From: Margaritifera margaritifera
Taxonomy: Eukaryota; Mollusca; Bivalvia; Unionida; Margaritiferidae
Length of the DNA: 64,000 bases
Assembly (NCBI GenBank): GCA_029931535.1
Contig: JAQPZY010001569.1
Span: 589,001 to 653,000 of the forward strand
Reading direction: 5' to 3'
This document shows positions 24,541-35,975 of the stretch, one piece after another; the first letter of the stretch is position 1; the number at the start of each line of letters is the position of its first letter. The translations under genes were made by a program, and so were the position numbers. Under the pieces are notes generated by a model. That model was not told where the DNA came from, made no database searches, and worked only from the letters and a program-made list of their open reading frames with translations.

Positions 24541-25394
24541 AGAACAACGGAGGAAGAAGAAAAAAATAAAGTGTGGTTATAACTGGAGTCAGATTAATAT
24601 TTTCTCAAGGAGATGTCGGAAAGTTATTGCTTTTAAGTTTGTTTGTTTTTTTACGGGGGGGGGGGGTAGAGGCATGGGCATTTGAAGGTAGGAGAAATTT
24701 TCCAAAGGAGTGTGGCGGCTCTCGTTTCATGCATTCATGATTTGCGACAAAATGTGAAGCGGCTACTGTTCTGATGCCATTACACTAATTTATTAATTAT
24801 ACCCCACACTATATCACTCTGCCTATCAATGTTTATAAACACTGTGTTATTATGCTGAGGACTGCTTAATGTATAAGAGAACAGTTAACACTGTTATATA
24901 GACCTAATCGCCGGAAAGAACCATTGGGTTTCCGTATTTAAAAAATGAATATTAATATTTTTTTAAAAATAAGACTGCTTCAATGATTATTCTGTGATTT
25001 GAGGAAAACTAACAATACTGCAGTTATTGAAATTAGAAAACACTAAATTGGCAGAAATTTTTGAATCCATTTAAAAATATGTTTTTGGCATAATGTTATG
25101 TATGCTTTATCACTATGGAAAAATGAATCATCTACTGTTCACGAATTGTTGTCTCAAGATATTCCTTATTTAGTTACTATAGATAATTTCTAATCATTCA
25201 CAAGATGGAGAACAACGGTGTTGTAATTTTTCAGCATCTTTTTGATGCACAATGATCTGTATTAAGCTTTGATGAAATAAAACAAAAAACACAAACTAAT
25301 AGTTTCATACGATACTTTGTTCTTTTCTCAAACATATCAGTGATTTGTAAACATAAAATTATACGTTTTTTGAAAGTGGAAAATGTTTTTATGT
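24541..25394. other. Unassigned AT-rich DNA
   Basis: G-run of about 11 at 24,656-24,666. Nothing else recognised. Confidence 0.5.
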
Positions 25395-26060
25395 AGTTTT
25401 CGACAAAACTTCACTCCTTAGCGTAAGAGAAAAGAATACATTTATTTATAAAGACCTGATAAAAACCAAGATACAAAAGCCAAATGGTAAATATGATACT
25501 TGGTCCAGGGAGCTAGATTGTGCAATTTCTGCATATGAATGGACCAACTCTTTTGTTTTGGCTAAACTTTGTACAAAAGACACAAAACTGATTAGCTTTA
25601 ATTTCAGATTTCTTTATAGATATATTGCCACAAACCAGTTTTTGAAAGAGATTAATTTAAGTGATAGTGATAAATGCCCATTTAGACTGTAACACTTGTA
25701 TGAAGATAAACTTTTGTAAGGAGGGAATAGAACATATTGAACACTTATTCTATGACTGTTCAGTGACTGAACACTTTTGGAAATTATTTGTGTAATAGAT
25801 CCAAGCTTATGATCCAGATTTTAGAATTGCACGAAAAGATGTCTTTGTAGGAAATGACAACTTTGATGATTTTATTAACGTCCTAAATTTGCTTGCAAAA
25901 TATGTTATATACAGATCACGTTGTGCATGAAAAATCCCAAATCTTACCTATTATAACAATTGTGTTTAAACATATAAACCGCTGGAAAAATATGTAGCAA
26001 AAGTGAATAATACAATTGAGGAGTTTAAGAAGAAGTGGACCCTATTGTCAACTTTTGGTA
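25395..26060 (+). pseudogene. L1/Tx1-like LINE ORF2 C-terminal fragment (zf-RVT region)
   Basis: Conceptual translation in shifting frames gives a stretch typical of the C-terminus of L1/Tx1-group non-LTR retrotransposon ORF2. It has a FNFRFLYRYIATNQFL-type segment, then a cysteine cluster (C..CNTC..., EGIEHIEHLFYDCSVTEHFW), which matches the zinc-binding zf-RVT signature, and a basic tail. Several stops and at least one frame change interrupt it, so it is a dead 5'-truncated copy. No poly(A) or target duplication was identified. Confidence 0.7.
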
Positions 26061-26505
26061 CGTGATTTTTTTTATAGCTGTTTTACATTTTCATTACTTT
26101 GATTTTTTTAAGCAAAGAAAACAATATTACATTTTTTATTTAAAAAAAAAACAAACAAACAAACCAACAACAACACACAAACAGGCAATTTAATAACACC
26201 TTGGGGTTTATATGTGAATGTGTCTTTTGTGTACAATATATGTGAATGTAAGTGTCTGTGTGTGTGCATGAGTGTGTGTGGTGTTAAATTAAGCGAACAT
26301 ATGTAAAAAATCGGGATGCAAAACAATTTAAGGTAATTCCCCATACACCAGGTTAGGTGGTGATGTAGTGGAACATGTAAAATCCTGACAACTTATGCTG
26401 AATAATTTTTTTTTTTTTTTAAAAACCCGCAATACTGCTTTATGTAATATAAATTGAAGAAAATCTTCAAACGGGGTGGCAAGTAGATCACAGAATTATC
26501 ATTTC
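26061..26505. other. Unassigned DNA
   Basis: A-rich and CA-rich patches near 26,140-26,280. No gene recognised. Confidence 0.5.
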
Positions 26506-26507
26506 GA

Positions 26508-26741
26508 TCATTTTTTCCACACACTGCACTGTTTATCTTTCACCTTTTGCTGTTCCACTCTGAGTGTAACAGAAACAAGATTGAAGATTGCGGTTGGAAG
26601 CAATATTGTTATCAGCGGCAGAAACATAATGGCAAAGCACGTGTTGATTGAGACACTCCAGTCTGTGCACGTGCTAATATTTGCATGGTTTTGAACGTCA
26701 TAACAATGATGATCAGAGGAAACAATTACCTTGTTGACCAC
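26508..26741 (-). other. GPCR-like fragment (ECL2-TM5 resemblance)
   Basis: A 77-residue minus-strand frame starts with a polar stretch containing cysteines (about residues 13 and 25). A 24-residue hydrophobic segment with a central proline follows (about 36-60, FAIMFLPLITILLPTAIF), then a charged segment (RVEQQKVKDKQ). This is the layout of extracellular loop 2, TM5 and loop 3 of a rhodopsin-family receptor. Just upstream, in another frame, is FFWLLLFYGVDMI, which could be a TM4 relic. A possible donor (AAG|GTGAAA) lies inside the frame. It may be a single exon, a pseudogene, or chance hydrophobic coding. I cannot name a receptor. Confidence 0.28.
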
Positions 26742-26759
26742 ACTCTCTATTCCAGCTTG

Positions 26760-28190
26760 CTTATCATGTCAACGCCATAAAATAACAACAGCCAGAAGAA
26801 GCCCGCAATATCATTAGTGTGAAAAATGCTTTTATAGAATATGGATATTACAGCCCAGCGACCGAAAACTGACTTACACGCAAACGTAAGCAAGATGTGA
26901 AAGACGACGGACGAACAAGGGTAACACTGTACACCTTAATGCTGTCGTGGTGGAACAGTTACAAAGCCTGATATATGCATTGTCAATTACAAACAATTGC
27001 CTGCCAGCATCTGTCTCAGAAGGGAATTCAACCGTGTATTGAAAATATCTGTACTTTGAATATACTTGTTTAGGGTTTTCTTGATTCTATGATCACATAT
27101 ATCGTTTGAGATATGACCAAAGTTGTGTCAAAATTCATACGTACCTACTTTTAGTTTTGTACCTGTTTTGAATTAAACTTCCTTTTTTGTGCAACTGGTT
27201 TGTATTCTTTTTGAAGAAGATGCTGATAGTGGCCTTTTTTCTTTGCCGAAATTGTTATAAAATGAATTATTCATTCCTATACGTTTTCGTAAGGAAGACA
27301 GCAGGCTTTGTAATGCAGATTATTGAAAAACTGTCTGATGTAAACAATATATAGTTCACATTAACGTTCAATTGGGAAGACATGCAGAACCAAAAGAGAT
27401 TTTTTTTTTTTTGTTTTTGTTTTTTTGTTTTTTGTTTTTACCTCAGCCGATGCAACAGACTCAGTGGACGATAAATAACATCATGGAATATTTCTGTTTT
27501 TAGCCCCTAAGTCAAGAAAACAATTTACTGACAAATTAGAAACGAGACCGTTACTACTGTTTAAAATTCGTAACTAAGAGTTAGTTTAAGCTGACTATGG
27601 CGAATGAATGGATAGACTTGTCAGTGTTTACTCTGATGGAAGAATAAAAATAATAATTTTTTCTTCTTTTTATCAGATCGGAATAAAAGATTCCCAGTAA
27701 TTAGCAATATAGGCCGATTGATAAATAATTAACCTAAATTTTAAGGAAGTGTTCCATTGGTACTAAACTTATTGCCATCACTTCATTAGCCGATATTTTA
27801 TTTCCCAAAATATCTGCTAAATTCTTCTATTTCCTCTATCCTTTGCAATGATAATTAGGGCCATCTTCTGTACCTAGTTTACCGGAAATAACCCATTTCT
27901 AGCAATGGTATGAGCGCTGTTTTACAGCTTTGTTCACGACATTTCCTACTCACAATTTCTATTCGGGTGTTTGCGGGAATTTAAGTTCCACTCGAGAATC
28001 GATTTTGTGACAGTACTTTGATCTTCCGCCTGATCAAATGAGAAACATGGAAGATGCGAAATTGTAAAATTAGGTGCTGTCAAGATAGAAGTGAAATTGA
28101 TTGATCAATATACTTTTATTGGAATCGATAGTCAAGAATAGATTGATGGATAAAATCGTTGTATGATTCCTGCTTTTCGGAGGTATGGTA
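26760..28190. other. Unassigned DNA
   Basis: No gene or element recognised. T-rich patch at 27,400-27,440. Confidence 0.5.
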
Positions 28191-28412
28191 TACCGTCTAC
28201 AGTCGCTTATGAGTCGAGTTCAATTGCAAACTGCTCAGCCCCAGATCAGCCGTCGCATAATGCGCCGGCAGATCTGGGTCTATATAGTTTGTAAGGAGTA
28301 ATCAGTAGGACACATAACATAGACCCTGATCTACCGATGCATTATGCGACGGCAGATCAGGGTCAATGTTGTTTGCAGTTTGGACTGGATTTACAAGCGA
28401 GTAGAGACGGTA
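28191..28412. mobile_element. Fold-back MITE, composite copy 2
   Basis: The outer ends are TACCGTCTAC and GTAGAGACGGTA. Inside are two palindromic cores (near 28,238-28,280 and 28,316-28,372), each related to GCCGTCGCATTATGCGACGGC, so this copy looks like two fused fold-back units. The TA dinucleotide at both outer edges matches copy 1. Confidence 0.72.
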
Positions 28413-28455
28413 GGTTGTTTTCAATATATTACATACCATAATACTCTTCAGTTCA

Positions 28456-28572
28456 TTAGTTTCCATAAGTAGTTTCCATAAGTAGTGATATTAGTACTGA
28501 AACATTATACAAGTTCAGTAGTTTCCATAAGTAGTGATATTAGTACTGAAACATTATACAAGTTCAGTTATA
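28456..28572 (+). repeat. Exact local tandem duplication, about 62 bp
   Basis: GTTTCCATAAGTAGTGATAT + TAGTACTGAAACATTATACA + AGTTCA is present twice in direct succession, with an extra short partial copy at the left. Confidence 0.93.
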
Positions 28573-28677
28573 ACAACAAAATTGTAATTAGATATGTTTT
28601 CCGATTGACCTGTTATTCGTTCTAAGTCAGTCGTATTGACTCTGGTCTTTTTGCATATACCTTTTGGTCTCAGCCTT

Positions 28678-28925
28678 GGGTTGGTTTGGTTTTATGGGTT
28701 TAACGTCATTTTCCAGCACCCTATAGGCTATACATGGCGGCCAGTATATTTGGTGGAGGAAGAACCCGGAGAAAATACCGGGAAGAACCACCGACCCACG
28801 GGAAGTTAATGGCAAGCTTTGTCACATACCCACTTTGGCTGATCCGAGACTCGAAACCACGCGGACAGAGGTGAGACGTCAGTGATCTGTAAAGGTCAGC
28901 GCCTTAGACCACTCGGCTGGTAATT
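28678..28925 (-). mobile_element. tRNA-derived SINE (Leu/Ser-like head)
   Basis: On the minus strand the head begins CAGCCGAGTGGTCTAAGGCG, matching the A-box region of class II (Leu/Ser) tRNAs. A degenerate B box (TGGTTTCGAGTCT) follows about 40 bp later. A long central body contains TTCTTCCTCCACCAAAT, and the tail is GACGTTAAACCCATAAAACC. This body/tail combination is characteristic of SINEs widespread in molluscs and some other invertebrates. No target duplication identified. Confidence 0.8.
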
Positions 28926-28999
28926 TGGGGATTGCCACGAAGAAGAGTAGTCAGTTCTAGTGTCAGAATAGTTTGAACAGTATAGTACAACATGTTCTG

Positions 29000-29586
29000 T
29001 ACTTGTTATTTCTCCAAAAGAACATAATGGAGAATCAATAATATTTCTATAAAACAGATGTTCCTTTAATTCCCTGCAGCTGAACCTTAGGCGTGCCTGT
29101 AAGATCTGCCCCTTCCTAGTACCTGTAGTATTTGCAAACCTAGTTGCTCCTGATAAAATCTTGCGGCCTCTATATTTATTCTTTCAGTTTGCTCAGATTC
29201 GTATCGTGTATAGTAATCAATATTATGCACCCGTATTCGAGAAGAGGACAAACATAGGTAAAGTCCAGCGTCTTCAATGCCAATCGAGTTAATGTGAAAT
29301 TAAAATTTCGCAGTATATTCAAATAAGGTGAAAATTTGCCATCGGGGGAAAAAGTGACACCTAAGACAGTGGCATTGAAAGTCGACTATATTCATTAAGC
29401 TGTCATTAAGATACAACGCAGCATGAAATGGTTTATTTTGCTTTCTAGAGATAAGTATCGATTCTGTTTTGTCGGCAATAAACTTCGCAAGCCACTTTGT
29501 GGACAAACATATATTCTGTCAAGATTTGAATTCAAAACTTCGGCAACCATCGCAGGAAGTTATACTACTATTCACAAACTAGTATC
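29000..29586 (-). pseudogene. LINE-B, 3' portion (RT thumb and C-terminus)
   Basis: Minus-strand translation gives a segment following the RT catalytic motif of Jockey/CR1-superfamily LINEs: STKWLAKF.ADKTESILISRK, then LALKTLDFTYVCPLLEYGC. Stops and frameshifts are present. The reading frame at its 5' edge (DTSL..) continues directly from the other LINE-B piece ending at 31,411 (RLFAYD). The two pieces are therefore one element split by the insertion of LINE-A. Confidence 0.8.
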
Positions 29587-30000
29587 GGTATGAGACTGTC
29601 TCTACGGGTTTGTACTAATTTCTTATGTACATTCCTGATGAAGAGTACCCTAAATTCATGTGAACTTGATCCGATCCCTATATCACTGCTACTTGAGTGC
29701 TTAGATTATATATATCCTTAACGAACTGAAGCTATTAACACTTCTCTCTCATCTGGGGTATTCCCATCATTTTGTCAAAACTTCGATTGTAAAGCCGCAG
29801 TTGAAAAAGCCAACACCCGACGCTATCAATTTAAAAAAAAACTACTGCCCTGTTTTGAAACACCCCTCCGCCCCCCATCTATGTCAAACTGCTTAGAAAA
29901 AGTTGTTCTGTCCCAACTTGTATCTCATCTGAATTGAAACCGTGTTTTCAGTAATTTTAAGTCCGCATACCGACCTTGTCACAGCACCGAAACTGCCCAT

Positions 30001-30354
30001 ATGAAAGTAGTTAATGACCTTCTTTCTCCTTTGGATGGTAGAAAGATTTCAGTTCTCACCCTGCTCGACTTATCTGCAGCATTGGACACAATAGACCATA
30101 ATATATTACTTCACCTCCTCTTGAATGTATTTGGTATTCGTGATACAGCCTTACTACGTTCAAGTCATGTCCGTAAATGGAAAACATTCCAGTCCTGTTC
30201 GTCTTTGTTTTGGCGTTCCACAGGGTTCTGTTCTCGGACACTTCTCTTCATTCTGTACACTCATCCCATTTCAAGTGTCAAAAATCGACCTCCGGTGTCT
30301 CACCAATTGTATGTTCGTAACACCCAAATATACAAATCTAGCCACCCAACTTAA
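30001..30354 (+). pseudogene. LINE-A reverse transcriptase, palm fragment
   Basis: A 117-residue open stretch. Residues 1-40 match the RT segment with the first catalytic aspartate (LTLLDLSAALDTIDHNILLH; D at about residue 23). After about residue 60 the frame drifts off the family pattern (CSRTLL where GSVLGPLLF is expected), so a frameshift lies near 30,180-30,235. The expected segment is instead found in the frame of the overlapping stretch (FGVPQGSVLG). The catalytic FADD-type box was not found intact. Confidence 0.75.
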
Positions 30355-30569
30355 GTCGAGGCGTAGACAAGTGCAGTTCTAATGTGATGTCGTGGGTGAC
30401 ATGTAACAAGCTGTAGAGGAATAACGATAAAACTGAAGCCATTCTGATCACCTGACAAAGACTTTCTCATTCCTAGCCCTTACCTCAAACAATACGTATC
30501 AGCAACACCAACATTAAATTCAAACAGTCAGTATGAAACCTAAGTGTTACTCTTGACAGTTCTCTCTCA

Positions 30570-31157
30570 TTGCACCAACACGTTATGAACACATGCAAGG
30601 CTGCATATCTGGAACTGAGACGTATCAGCTCCATTCGCAACTTTCTTTCTGTTGATGCCACTAAAACACTTGTGTATTCCTTAGTACTTTCTATACTTGA
30701 CAATTGTAATTCTCTTCCGCCAGGTTCGTCTCAATGCCTCCTCCAGAAACTTCAAAAAGTTCAAAACACTGATGCTCGGATCATCCTTAGAGTACTAAGA
30801 ACCGAGCACTCATCCCCCCCCCCTCCGCTCGGTACCCTCCACTGGCTACCCGTTCGCTCCAAAATCAAACCCAAAATCTCTTCTCTCTGCTACATTTCGT
30901 CGACTTCCAACAGTCCGAAATACGTATTAGACCTCACCAATGTGTACACCACTTCTAGAAACTTACGTTCTTCTTCTGACACCCGTATTCTCGTTATTCC
31001 CACCGTTAAAATCAAGTCCTATGGACAACGTTCTTTTGCAGATCAGGACCCATTAACCTGGAACGAACTGCATGTTGTACTTGGACACAATGACACCATG
31101 ATCTCATTCAAGAGTGCTATAAAAACTCACCTCTTTCAGCTGCATGAAAAGACTTAA
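30570..31157 (+). pseudogene. LINE-A ORF2 C-terminal domain
   Basis: A 195-residue open segment matches the region after RT in CR1/L2/Rex-type LINEs. It contains YLELRRISSIRNFLS, LVLSILDNCNSL, LQKLQKVQN.DARIILR, a proline-rich interruption (SSPPPPLGTLHWLPV), LRSSSDTRIL, and ...WNELHVVL...FKSAIKTHLF at the end. The stop is followed by the 3' UTR. It is the best-preserved part of this LINE. The proline run is encoded by a C8 tract and may be an expansion. Confidence 0.85.
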
Positions 31158-31245
31158 CAAGAGTTAACAATGTTTCTTCACCCTTAATTATTTTCATCAT
31201 GCTTTGTTTTGTAATTCCACTGTGTCATGCTTCTTTTTTGGTAAT

Positions 31246-31248
<3 letters not shown>

Positions 31249-31320
<72 letters not shown>
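31249..31320. repeat. (TA)n microsatellite inside the LINE-A 3' UTR
   Basis: About 36 TA units between the LINE-A stop codon and its conserved 3' end. Confidence 0.97.
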
Positions 31321-31325
<5 letters not shown>

Positions 31326-31410
31326 TATGTGTTAACTAAAATTGTAAAGCGCTTAGAGCTTTTAAAGATTAAGCGCTGTACTAAGTTACTAAGTTATCAT
31401 TATTATTATT

Positions 31411-32365
31411 ATCATATGCAAATAATCGTACATTAAATTGGATTTTCTCTACAATACCATTAATGTAGATCAGAAACAGCAAAGGTCTGAGAATTGGCCC
31501 TTGTAGTACTTCTGCACTAATGCTTCTCCAATCAGACATTCCTCGAGTAATAACTTACTGGTTGTTTCATATTTAAGAGATAAGTATGAAACCATGTCAA
31601 CAATTTTTCGGGAATCCCCGCCCTTCGTAATTTATGAAGAAGTCATAGACGATAGACTCTATCAAACGCCTTTCTGATATCACAGAAAACGATCTTGACC
31701 TCTTTACCTTCGTCTAGAGCATTACGGATACAATTATACGTGTGAAGTAGCTGATTAACAGCAGAGTCACCAGCTACAAAACCAGACTGAAAAGTGAATA
31801 TGATATGACTAGGCAGGAAATATTCTAAAACATGTTTGTGTACAATCCTCTCGAAAACCTTTGCGATGCATCTCAAAAAAAATATTGAGCGGTAATTGTT
31901 TATGTCACTTTTGTTTGTTTGTTTTTTTTTTGGTTAGAAAGTTATAAATATTTAGTAAATAATTAAATAAGTTTGTGAGAGGTTCACAAATCTGATCCAC
32001 TGATTCTTTCAATAGTTTAGGACTGACAAAATCAGGGCCCGAGGCTTTATTTGTATGAAGGGTACCTTTTTCATTTCATCCATTGTTATAAAGATTGATT
32101 AATCATCAATCTTTATTTCCTCTTTTCAGAGATAAGGATGCAGACAAAGGAAAAAGAAAACAATATTGAAATGAATTGAATTAGTTATATACAATTAACA
32201 GAGGTGTAAAAAAAATGGAATCTATGAGTTTTCCCTATGAGGATTCTTATCGGAGGACACTATACTTATTAAAAGTATGGTGCACTCTTGCGCAATCCTC
32301 CAATGCTTAATTATTGTACACATCATCATTATTTCATTATTTTACAGAAAGTAATATTGTATATG

Positions 32366-32418
<53 letters not shown>

Positions 32419-33960
32419 CATGCATGAAGACATGATTATCAAGATTTCTACGATCACATAATTCCAAATCTTGATAATCTGGAAATCGATCTTATTACCA
32501 TGAAAAGAATCCATGAATTACAGTTGCAGAGAACACTGAGGCAGACAATATAAAATTTCTCAGTATTTCAGGCTCATATAAGCCTATACCGTTGGGAAAT
32601 TCTCTACCCAGGAGATGTTGAATAAATTCTTCATCTAATATATTATGAAGGTATACGCCAAGACGAATGTCAAAGTTATGTATAATATGTATCCAAAATA
32701 TGTCTCGTTGTCGCACAGTGCTCTGACAGGAAATAAATGCATGGATTAATACATCTGTGTAAAAGTGTTTGCTATTTTCCACCATTACTTGGGTGATAGA
32801 CTCTATTAACTAGGTTATCTAACAATGTTTCATTTTGTTTATGCTTCGTGTAGCGCACGAGATTTTTGTAATTCTATTGCGAAGTTTCCTGTATTTTGCC
32901 CAGTGTTCGGGGTTGTCAGTTTGTTTGACCTTTTTGTACTACCTCCTACATGATCTAATATGTCTCCGGATTTTCATAGTTTATCAGTGAGGGTCATTGA
33001 GTCTAATTGTTACCACTTTCGAAGGCATAGGGATTTCTGCGGCATCAAGAAGTGCTTTGGTAATTTTATTCGTGTAGTCATCTATATTCTCAGAAACAAT
33101 TACATCCCAGTTAGTTTCGGATAATTTCTGACGGAGAAAATTATAGTCAGCATTGTTATACTTCCATATGCGTCTTTTATATGTACAGACATTGCACTTA
33201 GGAAAGTTTAAATAATGCAAATACGGTAGAGTGAAATCGGGTATTGCTATTGAGAAAATTGTCTGCTACTCCACAGGATGTAGCCGAGTTAGGATTTCTT
33301 ACTAGTATTTGATATGGGCATGAGGCGGAAGTTTCAGTGAAGTGCATTGGCTCATCTATGACTTGAGAAAGAGTGAACAAGTTCTCAGTTGTCCTTATTA
33401 TTTTATTGATAAATCAAGATAATTTTCGTTCAAGTTCACCATTTATAGTAATATCATCTAAATCAGTGTCGATTGCTTTTACTGTAGAGTACGCTATGAG
33501 ATTCGAAAGGTAACTTCCTGAATTCAGAGGGAGATAAAAATGTACCTAATAGAATGGGTTTACACCTCAGAATAATTTCAATCCAAACGCACTCTAGGCC
33601 TTCATTTTCCAAATCGTGTCTTCTGCCTAAGGGTGTGTTTTCTTTAACATAAACCACTACTCTTCCTCCAGGTTTATCTCGAAAACACCTGTAAGATTCC
33701 TTGTATCCTTCAAGCTGAATATCATCGTTACTAATGTTCAGTAAAAATCAGTATGTCAAAAGTATTTAATTCCGCATATATTAAGTGTAGCTTATAACTG
33801 ATACTTTGCACATTAAGATGGATCAATGATAATCTTTTTCAGAATCTACTTATGTCAGAGGTACTGCAATCTGTTGAAAGCGATAAAGTAGAACTGCTGT
33901 CAGCGACCGGATTAGATTCAATATCTCATGTTTGTAAGAGAATTCGGTTTTGCCATCCAG
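31411..33960 (-). pseudogene. LINE-B, 5' portion (APE endonuclease to RT)
   Basis: Minus-strand translation in broken frames gives, in order: a 2A-like relic DIESNP (about 33,905-33,925); LSLIHLNVQSI, the start of an APE-type endonuclease; GGRVVVYVKENTPLGRRHDLE...CVWIEI (33,463-33,670); IDEPMHFTE...LVRNPNS (33,198-33,380); RRIWKYNNADYNFLRQKLSETNWD (32,984-33,220); then NKASGPDFVSPKLLKES near 32,010-32,060; and RT blocks RCIAKVFERIVHKHV, FQSGFVAGDSAVNQLL and VKIVFCDIRKAFDRV (31,643-31,876). It stops at RLFAYD, where LINE-A is inserted. Jockey/CR1-superfamily. Heavily mutated. Confidence 0.82.
32100..32500. other. Probable insertion within LINE-B, with (TA)n
   Basis: The interval between LINE-B's post-endonuclease region and its RT start is several hundred bp longer than usual for such elements. 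It contains a (TA)n run at 32,369-32,414 and no LINE-like translation. Its identity is unknown. Confidence 0.4.
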
Positions 33961-34050
33961 TCACTGATGTAGAAAGATCAAATTCTGACACAGAATACGT
34001 ACATGGATATGAGTCAAGATACTCGAGTATTTAATCATCAATATAGGAGG

Positions 34051-34533
34051 TTGTGGGGAGTAACGAAAACAAGTACATAATTGACGTACCCGAAAAGAAC
34101 AAAGTATAGTATTCCTTTAAGATTAATTTAATGTCTATGTATGACTAACAGAAAGCTGTAAGAATACTGATACTGTGATAATATAGCTTCATTAGCAAGA
34201 GTGAATGATGAGAAAACAAATACAATACAAGCATACTGACAATATACATATCATCATTTGAAAAAAAATAATAGTTGTTGTCATTAATTTTCTCCAATAG
34301 ATCATGCCATGTAATAAGTAGTTCCAGGGTGAGTAAAATAAGTATTAATTTCCTCATATACTTAGGACAGTTAGCAAATGATAATAAAATCTTGACCAAC
34401 AAGACTGGATGCAGATGAATAAATTAGTCCTCACTGGACACATTAGTAAGTTGAAAGAGCCAAAACTCGCTCTGAGGGCCTCTAGAGAAATGTTCATTAC
34501 GTAATTGGACTAAAATAGCACACGAAACCTACA
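34051..34533. other. Unassigned DNA
   Basis: Could include the 5' end of LINE-B, but no ORF1 is recognisable. Confidence 0.45.
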
Positions 34534-34697
34534 AAGCAAGACAGACTTTCACCATGTGAGCTACAGAACACTAAGCAAGACAGACTTTCACCATGTGAGC
34601 TATAGAACACTAAGCAAGACAGACTTTCACCATGTGAGCTATAGAACACTAAGCAAGACAGACTTTCACCATGTGAGCTATAGAACACTAAGCAACA
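34534..34697 (+). repeat. 39-bp tandem array, 4 copies plus a partial
   Basis: The unit is AAGCAAGACAGACTTTCACC + ATGTGAGCTATAGAACACT. The period is 13 codons, so the minus strand reads as a repeated 13-residue peptide (FYSSHGESLSCLV). This is a by-product of the period. Confidence 0.96.
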
Positions 34698-34981
34698 CTG
34701 TATAATATCTAGATTGAAATCAAGTCATGTTGAATAGAATGAAGATATTTATGGAGATATTTACTTACTGAATTGGTTAAAACATTGCATAAGATTTGTT
34801 TAAGGAATGTATTAAGTACCAATCTATTAATAGTGTAATAGAAAGAGCAAAATAAAACAACAACAACTAATAGACAAAATTCAAAATCAGGAAAAATGAA
34901 AAGAGCAATAAGTGGTTTTGACACCATATATATGAAAGGCTCGTAAGAGATAAATTCCTCGGACATTTTGCATTAAGACTG

Positions 34982-35019
<38 letters not shown>

Positions 35020-35460
35020 CCGTTTAGTATGTTGAATATGTTAAGGGATAATTAGATATAATAATGAAAATCAAAGGAAGTGCCAGTCGATACCCTGCAA
35101 TCGCTACCGAAGACTCATAAAACAGCATGATTATTTCCCTTTTGTCTTTATGACTTATTCCCTTTTTGCTCAATAACGTACAGAGCGTATACTGTATTAA
35201 TTTGACTTTTACCATAAAGAAAATATATAATGCACTGGAATTTATCAATATAATGTAACTAATTGTGTTGTTTCAATTTTGATATGCTTTTTAATCTTTT
35301 AGAACCTTTCAGGTTACAATCGCATGCCACCGCATATTATATCATACGAACATGTAACGGTATAACTGAACAAACATGTAAGGTAAAGATGAAATAGCAG
35401 ACTACGAAGAATGTTTCCTTTGATTTATATTCCTTTTTTATCCTTTATCTTCTACGTGGA
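34698..35460. other. Unassigned DNA with (TA)n
   Basis: (TA)n at 34,984-35,016. No gene recognised. Confidence 0.5.
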
Positions 35461-35464
35461 GCAT

Positions 35465-35975
35465 CATTAACTTTCAGCATCCTCATCTTTATGCAGTGGT
35501 ATGTAACCATAAGGTACTAGGTCGTCCAGATTCTTGATGAGTTTTTTTTTTTCCTTTGCATTGTTCATGATAAACAACTTTCCGTCGGACGACCATGCTG
35601 CGTGCAGTATGCCTGGTGAGCTGTCTCGCTTCAAACTTAATTTGATCTAGTCTCTTTTCCATTTCTTGGTTTCTTTCAAGGATATGCGAGCCCTAAAAAA
35701 CTCTGCCTCTGGCATTATACGCTGCACATTTTACTATTATCTGCGGGGTCTTGCTTTTCCCAGGCTTTCCATCTGTCAATGACCCTGCCAGTAATGTCAG
35801 CATAGAGCTCCTTTGCATTGTCCGACACAGTATTGTCCGTTTCTCTCCTTCGGACCTCAGCTCTATTGTAGCAACCTGGACCTGATTTTTTTGTCAATAA
35901 TGATATCCGAAATATACAAAGTAAATGTTTGAGGGAGCACCGGAACATTGCTGCCCGCGTCATTAAGGGATAAAA
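35465..35975 (-). pseudogene. Unrecognised coding relic, possibly LINE ORF1-like
   Basis: Minus-strand frames give a long charged stretch: AEVRRRETDNTVSDNAKELY and GRVIDRWKAWEKQDPADNSK in one frame; MPEAEFFRARI in a second; and, toward the end, AAWSSDGKLFIMNNA, then LIKNLDDLVPYGYIPLHKDE before a stop. The AW..DGKLFI...LDDL pattern recalls the C-terminal domain of some LINE ORF1 proteins. At least two frame changes are needed to read through, so it is a dead copy. The identification is tentative. A processed pseudogene of an unknown host protein is the alternative. Confidence 0.35.

Larger units (their letters stand above)
29587..31410 (+). mobile_element. LINE-A: 5'-truncated CR1/L2-like LINE inserted into LINE-B
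   Basis: It begins inside the RT fingers (LDPIPISLLLECL-like). It continues through SLSSGVFPS, the LLDLSAA.DTIDHNILL block (30,059-30,120), and, after several frame changes, the conserved C-terminal region LQKVQNTDARII...LHWLPV...RSFADQDPLTWNEL (30,570-31,157). The 3' UTR ends with TTGTAAAGCGCTTAGAGC and ATTATTATTATT, the usual 3' end of CR1/L2-group elements. A 3-bp repeat (ATC at 29,584-29,586 and 31,411-31,413) brackets it. Stops and frameshifts make it inactive. Confidence 0.85.

Noticed and set aside
34497..34688. Repetitive protein on the minus strand (FYSSHGESLSCLV repeats)
   Set aside because: A by-product of a 39-bp tandem repeat. No start context or flanking coding signal.
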